Part shown: piece by piece, positions 24,301 to 36,200 of the stretch
Layout of the letters: every line of letters begins with the position of its first letter
How positions within the stretch are numbered: position 1 is the first letter of the stretch
Source of the DNA: Anopheles merus
Lineage: Eukaryota; Arthropoda; Insecta; Diptera; Culicidae
Direction of reading: 5' to 3'
NCBI RefSeq assembly: GCF_017562075.2
Contig: NC_054085.1
Location: 16,471,818-16,535,817, forward strand
Length of the DNA: 64,000 bases
Translations under genes and position numbers: made by a program
Notes under the pieces: generated by a model
The model's input: the letters and a program-made list of their open reading frames with translations, nothing else
Databases searched by the model: none
Told to the model about the DNA's origin: nothing

Positions 24301-25156
24301 AGGAAGAAAGTCATAAATACTTTCAGTAAGTTAGAAGCGTTGTGTGTGTGTGTGTGCCCTTCGTCGTCAGCTAAAAATAAACCGTACCTTTTTCTTGCAG
24401 GAACCTGAAACTGCTAAACCTGAGCAATGCTAAAATCGACTCCTGGGAAGACATCGACCGGTTGGCAGAGTTTCCGTCCCTGTGCAACGTTCGGCTGCAG
24501 GTGAGCGCAAACAAATCGATATGCTGCGTGCTTGACTCACGCTTCCCGTTCCGTTCCTTTTCCAGTACTGGCCCCTGTGGGCCCGGACCGACTCGACGAC
24601 CGAGCACGAGCGGCGCCAGCTGCTGATAGCGCGCCTGCCCAACATCAGTATTCTGAACGGAGGCGACACGATCGGTGCGGTCGAGCGGGAGGACGCGGAA
24701 CGGTCCTTCATCCGCCACTACCTGGACAAGCCGGACGCGGAGCGGCCCCGCCGGTACTATGAGCTGATCGGGGTGCACGGACAGCTCGATCCGCTCGTCA
24801 ACATCGACCTCCGCCCGGAGCGGAAGGTAAAGGTGCGCTTCACCTTCGAGGATAAGGCGATCGAGCGTACGGTGGATGTGAACCGGTAAGGGTTGAAAAA
24901 TGACCCTTTGGAAATTGTCTTTTAACTCAATGGCCCTTTCCTCCCCTTTTCTTTTTAAAGCACGGTAAGCGATTTGAAGTCCCGGCTGGAGCGGCTGTTC
25001 GATGTGCCGGCCGCCCGGATGCGGCTGTACTACGTCGATCAGGACTTCCGCGATCTGCAGGGGCTGGAGGAGATGAAGTACCCGCACAAGGTGCTGTACA
25101 GCTACAACATACGCTCCGGCGATGAGATCATCATCGAGCGGAAGGTGAAAAGTTGA
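18367..25156 (+). CDS. TBCEL: Tubulin-specific chaperone cofactor E-like protein (LRR plus ubiquitin-like)
   Basis: TBCEL resembles tubulin cofactor E but lacks the CAP-Gly domain; vertebrate TBCEL destabilises tubulin and promotes its turnover. Exons: 18367-18488, 20268-20397, 20473-21089, 24263-24325, 24401-24500, 24566-24885, 24961-25156, giving 515 residues. Leucine-rich repeats run from about 50 to 345 (LLILNDCNID, KELDLAQNKL, RKLHLTGNYISEW, LKLLNLSNAKIDSWED). Then comes the family block RQLLIARLPNISILNGG with FIRHYLD, and a C-terminal ubiquitin-like domain (about 430-515) containing EEMKYPHKVLYSYNIRSGDE. A Ser/Gln/Glu-rich stretch of about 88 residues (162-249) interrupts the repeats; the human protein (about 424 residues) lacks it. 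A second in-frame donor at 21101/21102 would add four residues. Introns 1 (1.8 kb) and 3 (3.2 kb) are long. The first ATG opens a family-like start (LLEALEEKYG). Confidence 0.93.
18489..20267 (+). other. TBCEL intron 1
   Basis: 1.78 kb from GTAAGA to CACCACAG. Apart from the SINE at 19136-19328 it is AT-rich, with a GAT run at 20206-20224 and no visible exon or RNA gene. Confidence 0.8.
19125..19339 (-). mobile_element. SINE200-type tRNA-derived SINE with target-site duplications
   Basis: The element is 19136-19328 (193 bp), reading leftwards, in TBCEL intron 1. Its 5' end starts GGTCTCATGGTACAGTCG (A box TGGTACAGTCG), with a B box GGGTTCAAGCC further in. The body contains ACGTAGGACTGACTATCC, and the 3' end is GAGCCAAAGAAG. 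It is bounded by an exact 11-bp duplication, TCAATTGATCT, at 19125-19135 and 19329-19339. The match to Anopheles SINE200 is from memory of that family. The clean duplication implies a fairly recent insertion. Confidence 0.88.
21090..24262 (+). other. TBCEL intron 3
   Basis: 3.17 kb ending CCTCCACAG. It contains the hairpin element at 23077-23204, degenerate hexamer-like stretches around 22490-22600 and 22770-22830 (repeated GATCC/CTGGAACTGATTCC-type words), and a C-rich tract at 23634-23654. A 174-codon minus frame near 22601-23125 shows no family features. No gene is supported. Confidence 0.75.
23077..23204. repeat. Short hairpin/foldback element
   Basis: Two arms of about 57 and 61 bases (23077-23134 and 23142-23204) are imperfect inverted repeats around a loop of about 7 bases. 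Paired blocks include TTATTGAACACTC, GCAACAG and GCTGTCA. It may be a small MITE or a hairpin-forming relic. No flanking duplication was found. Confidence 0.7.
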
Positions 25157-25682
25157 TAGATGTGCGTCCCCGTTAAAGAAAGAGCGAGGGAGAGAGAGAG
25201 CGTTACATCTTCCTTCCTTCCTTCCATCGGCTACTCTACACCAAGCATTATACTTATCTTTCCCCCCCTGTCCCAAGTGATTGGAAGTGAAAATAATCGT
25301 AATTGTGATAACACAAGCGCCGCCGTGTCGTCTCTGGAACAATCCAGTACACAGTGTGAGAGAGTCCTTGCCACCGTGGCAGATCAGACCCAAAAAGGTT
25401 GGCTTCTGGGTTCCCTTCTTTCCTTATTTTCTGTATTATAGCTTCTGTTGTTGTGTTGTGGGTTGCAAATTGTCCCATGTTTTCATTTTGTTTTTGCTTT
25501 ACACGCGTAGCATTACGCGTTTTTTTTTTTTTTATTTGGTACGCGACTGTGTAGCCGTCGTTTACTAATTGTTTAGTTTCCCCCGTTTTGTGCCCTTGTG
25601 CTATATAAACACACAGGTAACTACTACTAGCCCCCCCCTCTCTCTGAAAGTAGAGGCAGCTACACTTTACTATATCACTAAT

Positions 25683-25688
25683 AATAAA
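25683..25688 (+). terminator. TBCEL poly(A) signal candidate
   Basis: AATAAA 527 bp after the TBCEL stop codon. A second plus-strand copy lies at 25922-25927. Confidence 0.45.
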
Positions 25689-25954
25689 AAAGCAGCATTT
25701 TTGCAATTAACTTAAACAAACTTCTCGGAATTATGTTGCTTGTATCTTTTGTTCTCTTTTTTTTGTGTGTTTTAAAATGTAAATGGTAAGTTTTTGTTTG
25801 TTTTAAGCTTAGTTTCTAGCTCAAAGATCAAAGTACAGGATAACGAAATTTAGCGACGATTTGAATGAAAACGTAGTGTGATATGTTGTTTAGACAGTTG
25901 TAGCCCCAAAACTGGAGCAAAAATAAACTACAGCATTGACTTGGATGCAATCTA

Positions 25955-25960
25955 TTTATT
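25955..25960 (-). terminator. KLHL18 poly(A) signal candidate
   Basis: Minus-strand AATAAA about 720 bp past the KLHL18 stop codon. It lies 270 bp from the opposing TBCEL signal. Confidence 0.4.
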
Positions 25961-26001
25961 TGCTTTTCATTCAATTAAAACGAACAATTACACGGATAGA
26001 C

Positions 26002-26037
<36 letters not shown>

Positions 26038-26680
26038 GCGGGGTGATAATGCAATTTAAATCCGTGATCGCGTAATCCCTGATCTGCGGAGGGCTGGTCC
26101 AGCAAACAACAAACGAGCATTGCGATTAGTTAACAATTAAGAGAGCGATGGAAGTGCAATAGAAAGTGAAGGTATTTTGCAACAAGAAGGGTCTCTTGTG
26201 TGTGTGTGTGTGTGCATTTGGCTAACATATATATATATCTTGGCGACGAGCTTGAGCTATTTTGCTTGCGGTTAATAGTTAATGTATTGATGCATTAATG
26301 ATTATCTTCGATCGTTTTCTCCGTGTGATGCGCATACGTCACCGAACGAAACGCGTGGTATTTAGACTGTATATATTGTACAGTATTATTATTATTATTA
26401 ATATGTTAAGCTAGACATTGTGCCTATTTCCCACCCCCTCCCCGTACTGTGGATTTGCCTACGATGAACAATTTTACGAATAACGAGATCCTAATTTCAA
26501 TTTAACACGCGTGATGAAATCTTGGGGCCCGGGATTGGGAGGCAGAGGGATGAACCCGACCCCGGGTCGGGTCGGGTAGATGGAAGAGGTAGCTTGGAAC
26601 CTTCCCCTTGTAGAAACAAGGATTTAGCGTCAGTGCAATTGCTGAAGTGTGAAGAAGGGATGCGCCCTCCCCCTTGGACT

Positions 26681-28753
26681 TTAATCCTGAAACGGTGTCG
26701 GTATGACGCCACAACCGACCCCACCGCCATGGTGCTTCATCGGCGCGACAAACGTCCACGTGTTCGTCTTCGGATCGTACACCTCCACCGTGGACAGGTT
26801 CGATTCCCCATCGTACCCACCGATCGCCCACAGTTTGCCCATATTCGCGGCCAGTGCCACCCGGCTTCGCTTCACGTTCATCGGTGCGATCAGTGACCAG
26901 CTGTTCTTCACCGGATCGTACACCTCCACCGACCGCAGGAACGAGTTACCATCGTACCCGCCGCAAGCGTACAGCTTATTGCCGAGTGTGGCCACCCCGA
27001 GCCGGCAGCGACGGTTCAGCATCGAAACCACCTTCGTCCAGGTGTCGCTGAACGGGTCGTACCGCTCGACCGTGTCGAAGATCGACAACCCATCGTGCCC
27101 ACCGAGCGCATACACGTACCCGCCCAGGGCGGCCACACCGCCCGCCGACCGGTACTTCATCATCGGTGCCACCGTACTCCACCCATCCGTCTTCGGGCAG
27201 TACCGCTCAACCGTACTGAGGCTCGTCACACCATCGTACCCGCCGCACACGTACACGTAATCCTCCAGCGCGGCCACCCCAACCGCGCTGCGCTTGCAGC
27301 GCATTGCCGTCCCCTGGGACCAGCGGTGCTTGCGCGGATCGTAAATCTCCACCGTCGACAGCCGCTCCGTACCGTTAAAGCCACCGAACGCGTACAGCTT
27401 CCCGTTCGTAACGGCAACGCCAACGCGCGACCGCAGCATCGTCATCGCCTCGCCCATGCTCCACTCCTTCGTGGCCGGGTTGTAAATCTCCACCGTGCTG
27501 ACCGACTCCCCGTTCTTCGTCAGCCCACCAACGGCAAAGATCAGCCCCACCACAAAGTCGAAACAGCGCGGCCGGGTGCGCGTGGTCGATACGAGCGCAC
27601 GCCGCTCCGGCATCAGATGAAAGTCGCGCGCTTCGTCCAGCAGATCGCGACACTTGTGGGACGTCTTGATCAGCTCCTCCGTCGCCACACTGTCCGCGAG
27701 GAACTGGGGCGACAGCAGCGGCAGCCGTATGTTGGCCAGTATGAGCGGCAAATACTCGGAGCGGGTCTCCTGCTCGTGCTTTACCCAGCGCATGCACGCC
27801 TCGAAAATGCACTCTTCGCTCTTGACGTTCAGCTCGTCGCGGCCGATCACATCGATCAGCTCGCTGTAGCTGAGCGCCACAAACTCATCCCCGGCGGCCA
27901 CCTTCGAGAAGTGCTGGTGGATGTACCGGTCGGCGGACACGATCAGCTTCGAGCAGCCGAGCGTGTCGGCAAACTGCCGAATGCCGAGCACGTTCTGCGG
28001 ATGGAATCTGTCGGAAGCAGATGTAATTGAGTGACCATTTTTCCCCCAATAAAATGAACGCATAGGGACTTACTTGCGCTTGAGAAACTTGGCGCAGGCA
28101 TCGCGCACCTCGTTCAGCTGCAGAAAGGACGCCCCGACCATCAGGCTCTGCACGTTTTGGGTATCGATTTTGACTAGACCACTGTACGCAAAGTTTATCA
28201 AACTTTCCAGTGCCCTGAAAAGAAAGGCAACGGAATTAACATCAAACGGTCGTTGCCTTGGTGTCGCTTCCCTTACATTGGTTCGATCTCCTTCATGGTG
28301 ATTTCTTTGATTCTGCTCTCCGCCATGTTGTGGGTAAACATGGCGTAAAAGTACGGGATGGTTGCGGCCAGCACGATCCGGTGTGCCGAAAAGGAGTGTG
28401 AATCAACCTGCCAAATGAGGGGGGAAAAAATGCAATTTAGCAATGGAATGCCCCGCTCCAGTAGGGGAAAACGCACGAACCTTTAGCGTCACATCGCACA
28501 GCTTCCCCATGCGGCGGATTTCCTTCATCTTCGGGAAGCTGTTGGCAAACAGACCCTCCTGCCGGAAGTACATGTACGAGTTGTCCTCCGTCTCCGACAG
28601 CTCCGCCGGCTGCATCTCGATCATCTTGCTCGAACCGGCCGTCCCCGTGCCCGACCCTGTGCCGACCGCAACCACCTTCCGGGAGCAGTCACATCGTTCC
28701 ACCGTGCCGAGCAATCGGACGCCGTCCTCCAGGCTGGATGGTGACGAGGACAT
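26681..28753 (-). CDS. KLHL18: BTB-BACK-Kelch protein, KLHL18-type CUL3 adaptor
   Basis: KLHL proteins recruit substrates to cullin-3 ubiquitin ligase: BTB and BACK bind CUL3, and the Kelch propeller binds the substrate. Exons (minus strand): 28753-28481, 28407-28277, 28214-28074, 28007-26681, giving 623 residues. A variable, Gly/Thr-rich N-terminus precedes the BTB domain (about 84-190; KLCDVTLK, FSAHRIVLAA, INFAYSG). BACK (about 190-300) contains NVLGIRQFADTLGC. Six Kelch repeats (about 335-620) have paired glycines and a C-terminal GVGCGV. The repeats TRPRCFDFVVGLIFAVGGL, VCGGYDG and SGGHDG-like ALGGHDG fit KLHL18 better than other members. Intron 1 uses an unusual donor, GTTCGT; the joined protein reads TLK-VDSHSFSAHR, as the family requires. 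The N-terminal 80 residues are longer than in vertebrate KLHL18. Confidence 0.93.
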
Positions 28754-29125
28754 GCTTTCACATTGGGCGTTTTTAGTGCAATGAACGGTCGAACGGCCTT
28801 TCTTCTCTCGTCCTGTACAGGAATGTAAGATAAACAGCTGGATGAGGTAAAAGATGGACCTGGAGCTGGAATGTTGTGCTTAAAATGATTGCAAACACAC
28901 ACAAAAACGCACAAATTCACGATAAAAAGAAGGTAAGCTTACACAAACGCTCGAATTCGCAACCACTGGCCGTATCACTTTTGCAGAATTTTAATTAAAA
29001 TTTGATAATTAACCACGAAGAAAGACGATAAGCAGCAGTGCTCCAACTCCTCCTGGGAGGAAAAAAATTGTGTTGTGAAGCAGAAGATAAACAAACACAC
29101 ACACACAGACAATCGTACGTGAGTG

Positions 29126-29139
29126 TGTCAAGTTTGACA
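29126..29139. promoter_or_regulatory. TGTCAA palindrome near the KLHL18 promoter
   Basis: TGTCAAGTTTGACA has two 6-base arms around GT and is followed at once by GCTG. A half-site, GGTGTCAAATTTGG, lies 20 bp further on. TGTCAA/TTGACA words recur near mosquito promoters in my recollection. The site is 373 bp upstream of the KLHL18 ATG. Confidence 0.35.
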
Positions 29140-29196
29140 GCTGCTTAGTGAGCAAGGGGTGTCAAATTTGGTGAGAAGGAGAGGTTGCACTACTCA

Positions 29197-29213
29197 CCGC
29201 TAGATGGCAGCAC
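29197..29213. promoter_or_regulatory. CTCF-like insulator motif
   Basis: CCGCTAGATGGCAGCAC resembles the CTCF core (CC-N-CTAGATGGCAG). It lies in the intergenic space between KLHL18 and the developmental gene Vsx, where an insulator would make sense. The assignment is by motif resemblance only. Confidence 0.4.
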
Positions 29214-30623
29214 GTGCTCGGGATTTGAATTCTCTGGAACGGTTTAAACATCAATACACCGTTGATAAAACGTGTTTAAAAGAAATGTAAATTAAATGTA
29301 ACTGTTTCATACATCAAAACAGAACGATATTTTGCAATAATAATTTCTTTCTGCCATCAAACAAAGGCATTAAACGATGTTGTTTTTAAATGTTCACATG
29401 ATACACTTGTTTATTTGCAATGCTTTTAATTCGTGTTTGTTCATTTCGGTTTCCAACTCCAGCTCCAACTATCAGCACACACACACAAACAGACTTTTTA
29501 TAGCAATTGTAGGCTTCTTGCTGTGTGTGTATGCATGTTTAATTATACATAGTTTTCTGTTTGTTGAATAAATCGGTTTTGTGTTGTTGTGTAGTATGCT
29601 ACAATCGACAATAGAGCGCACAAGTAAATAAATGGCTTGTAACAATTGAACTGAACTCAATAAAACCATTGTTAGAACTTAGAGCCCATCTTACTCCTTG
29701 CACAGAGTGTTCCTATCTATGTATTACAAGTTGCTTGTGGGGTATAGTTTGTTTGTATTTGTTTGACCATTTGTGGACCTTTTGTGGATTGTTTGAAATG
29801 GTTGGCTGATTGTGCTTATCTAATTTTTTGTCATTTTTTACTGCCTTTTCATGTCCTTCCAATTCACCTGACAACAGTTTTAGGGGGTTTGAAATAAATT
29901 AATTCATGTTTTCACGGTTTTTTTTAATTCTCTATATACAATGCGATCTCAACCGATCGGATAGGACACGATCGGATGAATGATGAATTTGTGAACATTT
30001 GTGTGTGTGTTTTTTTATATTTTCCTTCCAACTTTTGTCACTGCCCTTTCCTATACTGCTACTGTTTCCATTCCACTTATAAGTTATTATTTAGCCCGGA
30101 ACGTTGTTTTTCTCCTTCTATTTTTTTCTATCCTCATTCCCGGACCACGCACTTAGTTACGTATTTACTGTATCACCTAAATCGATATCCTCATACTGTT
30201 ATATTATTATACTTTACTTTTTTCTCCCCCTTTTCGCAATTTCATTTAAGAGTTTAGGCTCATTTCAGATTTTCAGAGATTGCACATAAAAAAACAGGAA
30301 GAAAAATGAATATGTATATGTGTTTGTTTGACATAACGATATTGTGCTGCAGTATGTACAAAAATTGTCCCTTTCCTTGTATGCTTTATTCACCAATAAT
30401 CTCGCACAATATAAACAAACGCCCTGTGTGGGAAAGAAAGAAAAAAACCACACCACAACGGTTCATATAGCCGGAGGAAAATGATCCTTTTTTTCAAATT
30501 CAAATCTACAGAGGCAGAGACACTGTCCTCACTGGTTACGATTTCGCCCTCTTTGGTTTTTGGTTTTTGTTTTACATCCCCTAAATAATGATCGATTCGT
30601 TTCGATTCGTTGTACTTGTTTGT

Positions 30624-30629
30624 TTTATT
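30624..30629 (-). terminator. Vsx poly(A) signal candidate
   Basis: AATAAA on the minus strand, 155 bp past the Vsx stop codon. Another lies at 30385-30390. Confidence 0.45.
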
Positions 30630-30783
30630 GATGTTTCCTCTTTGCTACACAAAAATCGGATGAGCCGTTGAATGGTGTGCGTTTGTGTGTTTGTCTTGTT
30701 GTGATGGTTGTGTGTTTCGAAGTAGCAGTAGTAGATAGTAGGCTTTCGGGTTACGAGAAGGTGAGGCGCGCTTATAAATGCTG

Positions 30784-33260
30784 TCAAAAAGTGCTGACGT
30801 TGGGGCTGCTGCTCGCACCCTTCACCGAGATCGCGGACCCATTGCTGCTGTTCGCCTCGGCCCGCTGTCGATCGATTTCGAGCAGCGCGGCGGACGTGAG
30901 CGTCCCGTCGAGCGGGGCTTGCGCTGGATGGGAAGGGGGCGGTGTGCGCTGCTGCTGGGCGTGCAGGGCGGCATGGCCCGCGATCGAGCAGGAACCATCG
31001 TACGGGGAGCCGAGCGACGGCACGGAGCCACCATCGAAGGCGGGATGCGTTTGCAGACCGGCCAGCGAGCGCACCTGGAGCAGGAGTCCACTGTTGAGCA
31101 GCCGGGCCTGATGCTCTTGGGCCTTCGCTCGGAGGCAAGCGATTGAGTTGTTCCTGTTTGGAGAAGGGGAGATTGAAGAGAGAGCGCGTTAGAGAGAGTG
31201 CAGAAAAGAACAAATGAATAAAGAAGAAAAGTAGTTAAATTCTGCTTGACTCAAACAATTTTAGTAATTGATTAAAATTTAACAGAAAATGTTGGAAATG
31301 GATGTAAGTTACTCGGATCAAACACAACAAAACCGAAGAAAAGAAAGAGCCTAAAAACATAAACAAAGATAGTAATAAGGATAAAAAGAACTATAATGGA
31401 TGCAAATTACTCAAATCAAGCACAATCCCATTCAAAAAAAGAAAAATATCAAAGAAACACATAAGCAAACAAAAGAATAAATATAGAATGAGAAGAGTGA
31501 AACAAATGAACGTAAGTGGCTCAAATTGACAGAAAAATTAACCAAAAGTAGGGAAAATATTAAGAAACATTAATAAAATAAGAGATAAACAGAGAAATAG
31601 GTACAATTAACACCAGTAAGCTGAATGTCAACTAAATAAATGACAAAAAAGAAACAATACCAAAGGCAGCCATAAAAAAGAGAGATATTGATTAAATTTA
31701 TACACTCCAAGAAGAATATGAACCAACAGAATTCAATAGGAGGATGAAAATAAGAAAATAAAGTAAAAATATACATAAAAAGATAAAGATAAACAGATAA
31801 AGAAAGATAGAGATAAAGAGAAAAAGAGAAACAAAAAATAATCTTACTGATATAATAAACCTTAAAAAGGAAAAATATAAACAGCGACGGAAAGATGTTA
31901 AAAAGAGAGAGAGAGAGAGAGAAATGGATGCAAATAGCTCGAATCAAGCAAGTTCTTAACCGACAGAAGAAAGAGGTTAAGAAATACAAACAAAAACAGA
32001 AGCAGATACAACAAATGAGTGAGATAGTAACAATTATTAGTAGCAAAGAAAATGTCAAATCACCGTATGAACGCGACCGGATCCTTGTAGTCAACCCACC
32101 TAAACGCTTCGTGGTCGTTTTCGGGGTGATAGTTGTTGTTGGTGGCAGTGTGCAGAAAGTCGCCGCCGCCGCCGCCGCCATCGCCCGGCAGCCCGGGCGG
32201 AATGCCGGCCGTATGGTGCGGTCCGTGCGGTCCATGCCCAACCGGCGAATGGTGGTCCCCGCTGCCAGCGCCGCCCGCCGCAAGCGATGTCCCGAGCGGT
32301 GGCGATCGTGGCTGCAGCTTGATCCCGCTGCCCGTGCTGGCCGTCATGGTCGTTGTCGTGGGCGACGGGTGCATCGAGCTGTGACTGCTGGAGACCGGGT
32401 GGCCCCCCAGCGGATGGGCTGCTAGCGAGGACGGGTGAGCGGATGGTGGCGGATGGTGCGGATGACCCGGGGCCGGTGGTGTGACGGAGGGTGAGTGTGG
32501 CCGCCCACCGGTCGGTGACCCGTACCGCGAAACTTTCGCCATTGCGGCCGATCGCTGATTGCTGACGCTGCTGCCATGCTTGCCGTTCAGCGGTGCCCCA
32601 TTCCCACCCATTCCTCCCCCACCTACTCCTCCTCCACCTCCTCCTCCTCCGGTGCCGTCTCGTCCGCCAGCACCATCCGCGCCGCAGTCGCCCCGACCGC
32701 ACCCGGACCCGTCCGACGCGAGCGGGGGCGACTTGAGAGGCGAGGAGCCGAGGGTGCAGTGGAGGGCGGCCGCCGAGCCGCCGCTCGTTTCGCTCGACTC
32801 CGTCCGTGTCTCTTCACGGTCACTGTTATCTTCGGAGTTTTTGAGCGTTTCGGCCGCCTCGAGCGACTTCTTGTGCATGCCTGCAGACGAAACGGATACG
32901 GACAAGTTAATGTCAGTGGTTGGGTCACGGGTGTAGTTGCGATAGTAGTCGAGCAGGCGCTGTCCGCCACCGCCGCCGCCGCCACCGTTCGGTTCCGGCT
33001 CGTCCGTGGCGGCCGCCGCTGCCGCCGAGTCGCCCGACGGTCGATGCATACCTAGCAGCCAGGGCGCGACGGTTTCGTTCTCTTTCGCCGACTTGAGGAT
33101 CGTTTCCGGCAGCGGTAGCGAGTGCCGCACCATCGCCCCGTACAGCCCGTACTCGGCCATGATCGTGCTGCGGCCCCAGCACTTTTCAGTCTTGCGCCAT
33201 TTCGCCCGCCGGTTCTGAAACCACACCTGCGATAAAAGGGGTGAAAGAGATACGAGAAAG

Positions 33261-33296
<36 letters not shown>

Positions 33297-36200
33297 GAGA
33301 GAGAAAGGGAGAGAGAAAGAAAGAAAAAAGGAAAGAAAATAAAGTGGGAAAAGGGAGAGATAGAAAGAAAGAGAAAAAAGAAAAGATCGAAAAGGATGGT
33401 TAGTGAATGTTTGACTATTTGGCTTGATAGTATATTTGGTCTATTTTACTATAAAAGTAGTATAAAATACACCAAAAATGGTTGTAGTGTGCTTAAATCA
33501 CAATTCTTCTCATGAATTTAGTGTAGTCGTTGTAAAAAGAAATAGTTTTATATGATAAAAAAGTATTTAAATGACAAAACTGTGCTAGTATCGGTTACTG
33601 ATCGATCAAAATCCCCCCCTCTGTTTGTGGCCAGATTTAATAGAAAGTTCTCAATTAAGGTCATGGTTGTGTGTGTGCGCGTATTTTGCTTCTGTTTTTG
33701 GTTAACTTACTTCCGGGCGCCATCTTAAGTGGGAATCGAAACCGTCCGACTTTGTAGCAGCCGGCACGTGTATACAATAGACCACCGTGCCGCTTGCAAG
33801 CCAGGAGATTATAAGTGGTACAGATGACTTCCAACCAACGAAACTCATGATGTGGAAGGGCAATTATCATTAAACTTAATTGATTTATCGCACATTCTAT
33901 TCGTTTTGGCATAATTTTCTCACAGTTGTTCGTCTGTTTGTATTATAGATGTACTTTTGTTTGTTGTTATAAATTTTAAAACAAACAACACTATTCGGTA
34001 ACGATGTCCGAAGTTCCTCGGCCTTCCGCAAACAAGTGCGAGGCTGGAACTCACTATGAGCTAACATGTATGGTTAAGGACCTAGCAACTAATGCCCTAT
34101 TTCCTTGCCAGACATATCAGGCTAAAAGTTTGAGTTGAGGCTTTCAGCTGCATATTGTATGAATCGTACAATACGAGAACTAATTAAAAGAAAATTGGTA
34201 CGACCTCCAACATAAGTTGGTAAAGAACCCCAAATAGCTGAAAGATGACATCATTTAATGGCATAAACAATCGTTAAGTGATGCCAACCCCGCATTGATT
34301 TAGGACTTCTTCCCTAAACCACATCACACACACACACATCCCAGCAATGAATTCATTTTCCTTCTATTAGAAACGCTATTTCAATATGTCTTCCAGTAAC
34401 TCAATTAAATCACTACCAAAAATTGAACTCAAACGACCGCACAACACACACGGAGGACAAGCAAGGAGGAGGAGCCAAGGCGATCTAATTAATAGAAATG
34501 AGCTGTCTCTCACTGTCCGAAACAGTTTCGCCATACCAGCCATACCGGTATGGTAGATGAGAGATTTCCAGGAAAAGGGAATAGCAGAATAGAAGCATTT
34601 GGTCGTTCATGTCCTTCTCTTCGTTTCGCTTTCGCTTCGAGTCCCGATAGATTATCATTATGTTATTAATATCGACATGTTGTTACTGTTGCCGACCGCG
34701 GGAAGTATTTACGAACCCCGGTTGCCCGTTGCTCAACGCGAACCCGGGGGAAGAATAGAATCAATTGGGCGTAGGATTTAGCGATGAATGTGCTTTCTCA
34801 AGCACACAAACGCCCGGAGTTGGATAAAGATTTGGCCGCATTCGGGTGGGATAGCTGAAATTCAATTAACTAAGCCTCTCTCTCTCTCTCTGTGTCTACT
34901 TTTCCTTTCGCGGTACACGTTGTTTGCTGTGGTTGAGTGAGTAGTTTGAGTCACTGTTGGGAGGTTGAGGTGAGTTTAGCTAACCTGTTATTTATATCAA
35001 GGTTCTATGTGCTTATAATGGAATTAAAATTGTATGTTTTTGGGGTACTTTTTGTGAAATTATTTAATCAACATTTCCATTTTAATGACACCATTAGACC
35101 CACAATTGATTTCTAACCATGACGATTGAAAATACTCTTCAAGCAATCTGACGACACCTATCAGCTGAGTTGCAGAGTCCGTTTCCTCTGCCAGTTGCTA
35201 TTCCATTCCTCACATCTTACATCCATCTGTGCGACCTTTGCACGCGAATTAATTCCCTCCGTATACCTTGGAGAGTTCTTCCGAAACGCCCCTACGCGCC
35301 CTGAACTCGCATCCCTGCGAGCCGTTAAGTCGTTGTTTGTCACGGTAAATGTTACACAACAACCTGCCAACTATTACAATTTCCGTCGGCTTTTCCCCCT
35401 CCGTTTTTTTCCAGGGCCGATGTTCGGGTCTATAGGTCATCCCGAGCCACCGAGCGAAGATAGTGCCCGTGGCGCAGGGTTTGAAATAAGGGTGATTATT
35501 ATTATTATTCATTGGCAAAAACCCGCCGCCCGAAATCGCCGTTTTTGTCTGTGGCGCAATGTGTGTGTGTGTGTGTGCGCAATGAACCGGCAATTCCCAG
35601 CATCCCTAAGCGAACAAAACGGTGAGCAACTTGATCATATGGTGTCTATTTGTACGGAGGCGCGTGTCTAATCGGTCGTACATGGCGCGCCCAAAGGTTG
35701 GCAAAGGGTAGCGGCATCGGGTGTAAAAACACTTTCACTACAAGCAAAGGAAGATTATAAAAAGGTTGTTGTTCGCGGTAGCGTTTATAATGCGTTTTGC
35801 ACTTCATCGGGTTCTCCCTTATTTGTGCGGGACGGAGTGAGTGAGATGCCGCCCCGTGGGAATTTTGGGTGGCGAATAGGCGCTTCCCTCCCACAAGGCG
35901 CATCCATCGATTTTATGCGTTCCGGTTTTCCGATGGGAAGGAAGGAAAAGGGGACGACCAACCCCTTGCGCTAACGATTTTGTGTGACTTACTTTAATTT
36001 AATTGAACAAACGACAGATTTCAATCCTGTTTATCAATTTTATAATTATCGTGTCAAGTGGTGGATTTGCAAAAGCCGGGAGCTTGCGCCCGTTTGGCGT
36101 GAGTTGGTAATCCTCGTGGAGGAAGGAATCGATTGTACAAGTGATAAGAAGCGCATCAATTTAAAGTTGCGCTCAATTGTGAAGGATTATGGTTGGTGTG

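Larger units (their letters stand above)
25157..26680. other. 3' regions of the convergent genes TBCEL and KLHL18
   Basis: 1.52 kb between two stop codons facing each other. It should contain both 3' UTRs. There is a plus-strand AATAAA at 25683 and a minus-strand AATAAA at 25955, so the transcripts could end close to or across each other. It also holds CA (about 26008-26033) and TG (about 26198-26213) runs and a TA run at 26227-26238. No other gene is visible. Confidence 0.6.
28754..30783. other. Region between the KLHL18 start and the Vsx stop
   Basis: 2.03 kb. The first 0.5 kb above 28754 should hold the KLHL18 promoter and leader; it contains CA runs, a TGTCAA palindrome and a CTCF-like motif. 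The rest is T-rich and low in complexity, probably including the Vsx 3' UTR (minus-strand AATAAA at 30624 and 30385). No other coding region is visible. Confidence 0.5.

Noticed and set aside
34017..34060. Short inverted repeat AGTTCC...GGAACT as an RNA gene
   Set aside because: The stem is only about ten interrupted pairs and is expected by chance in 64 kb.
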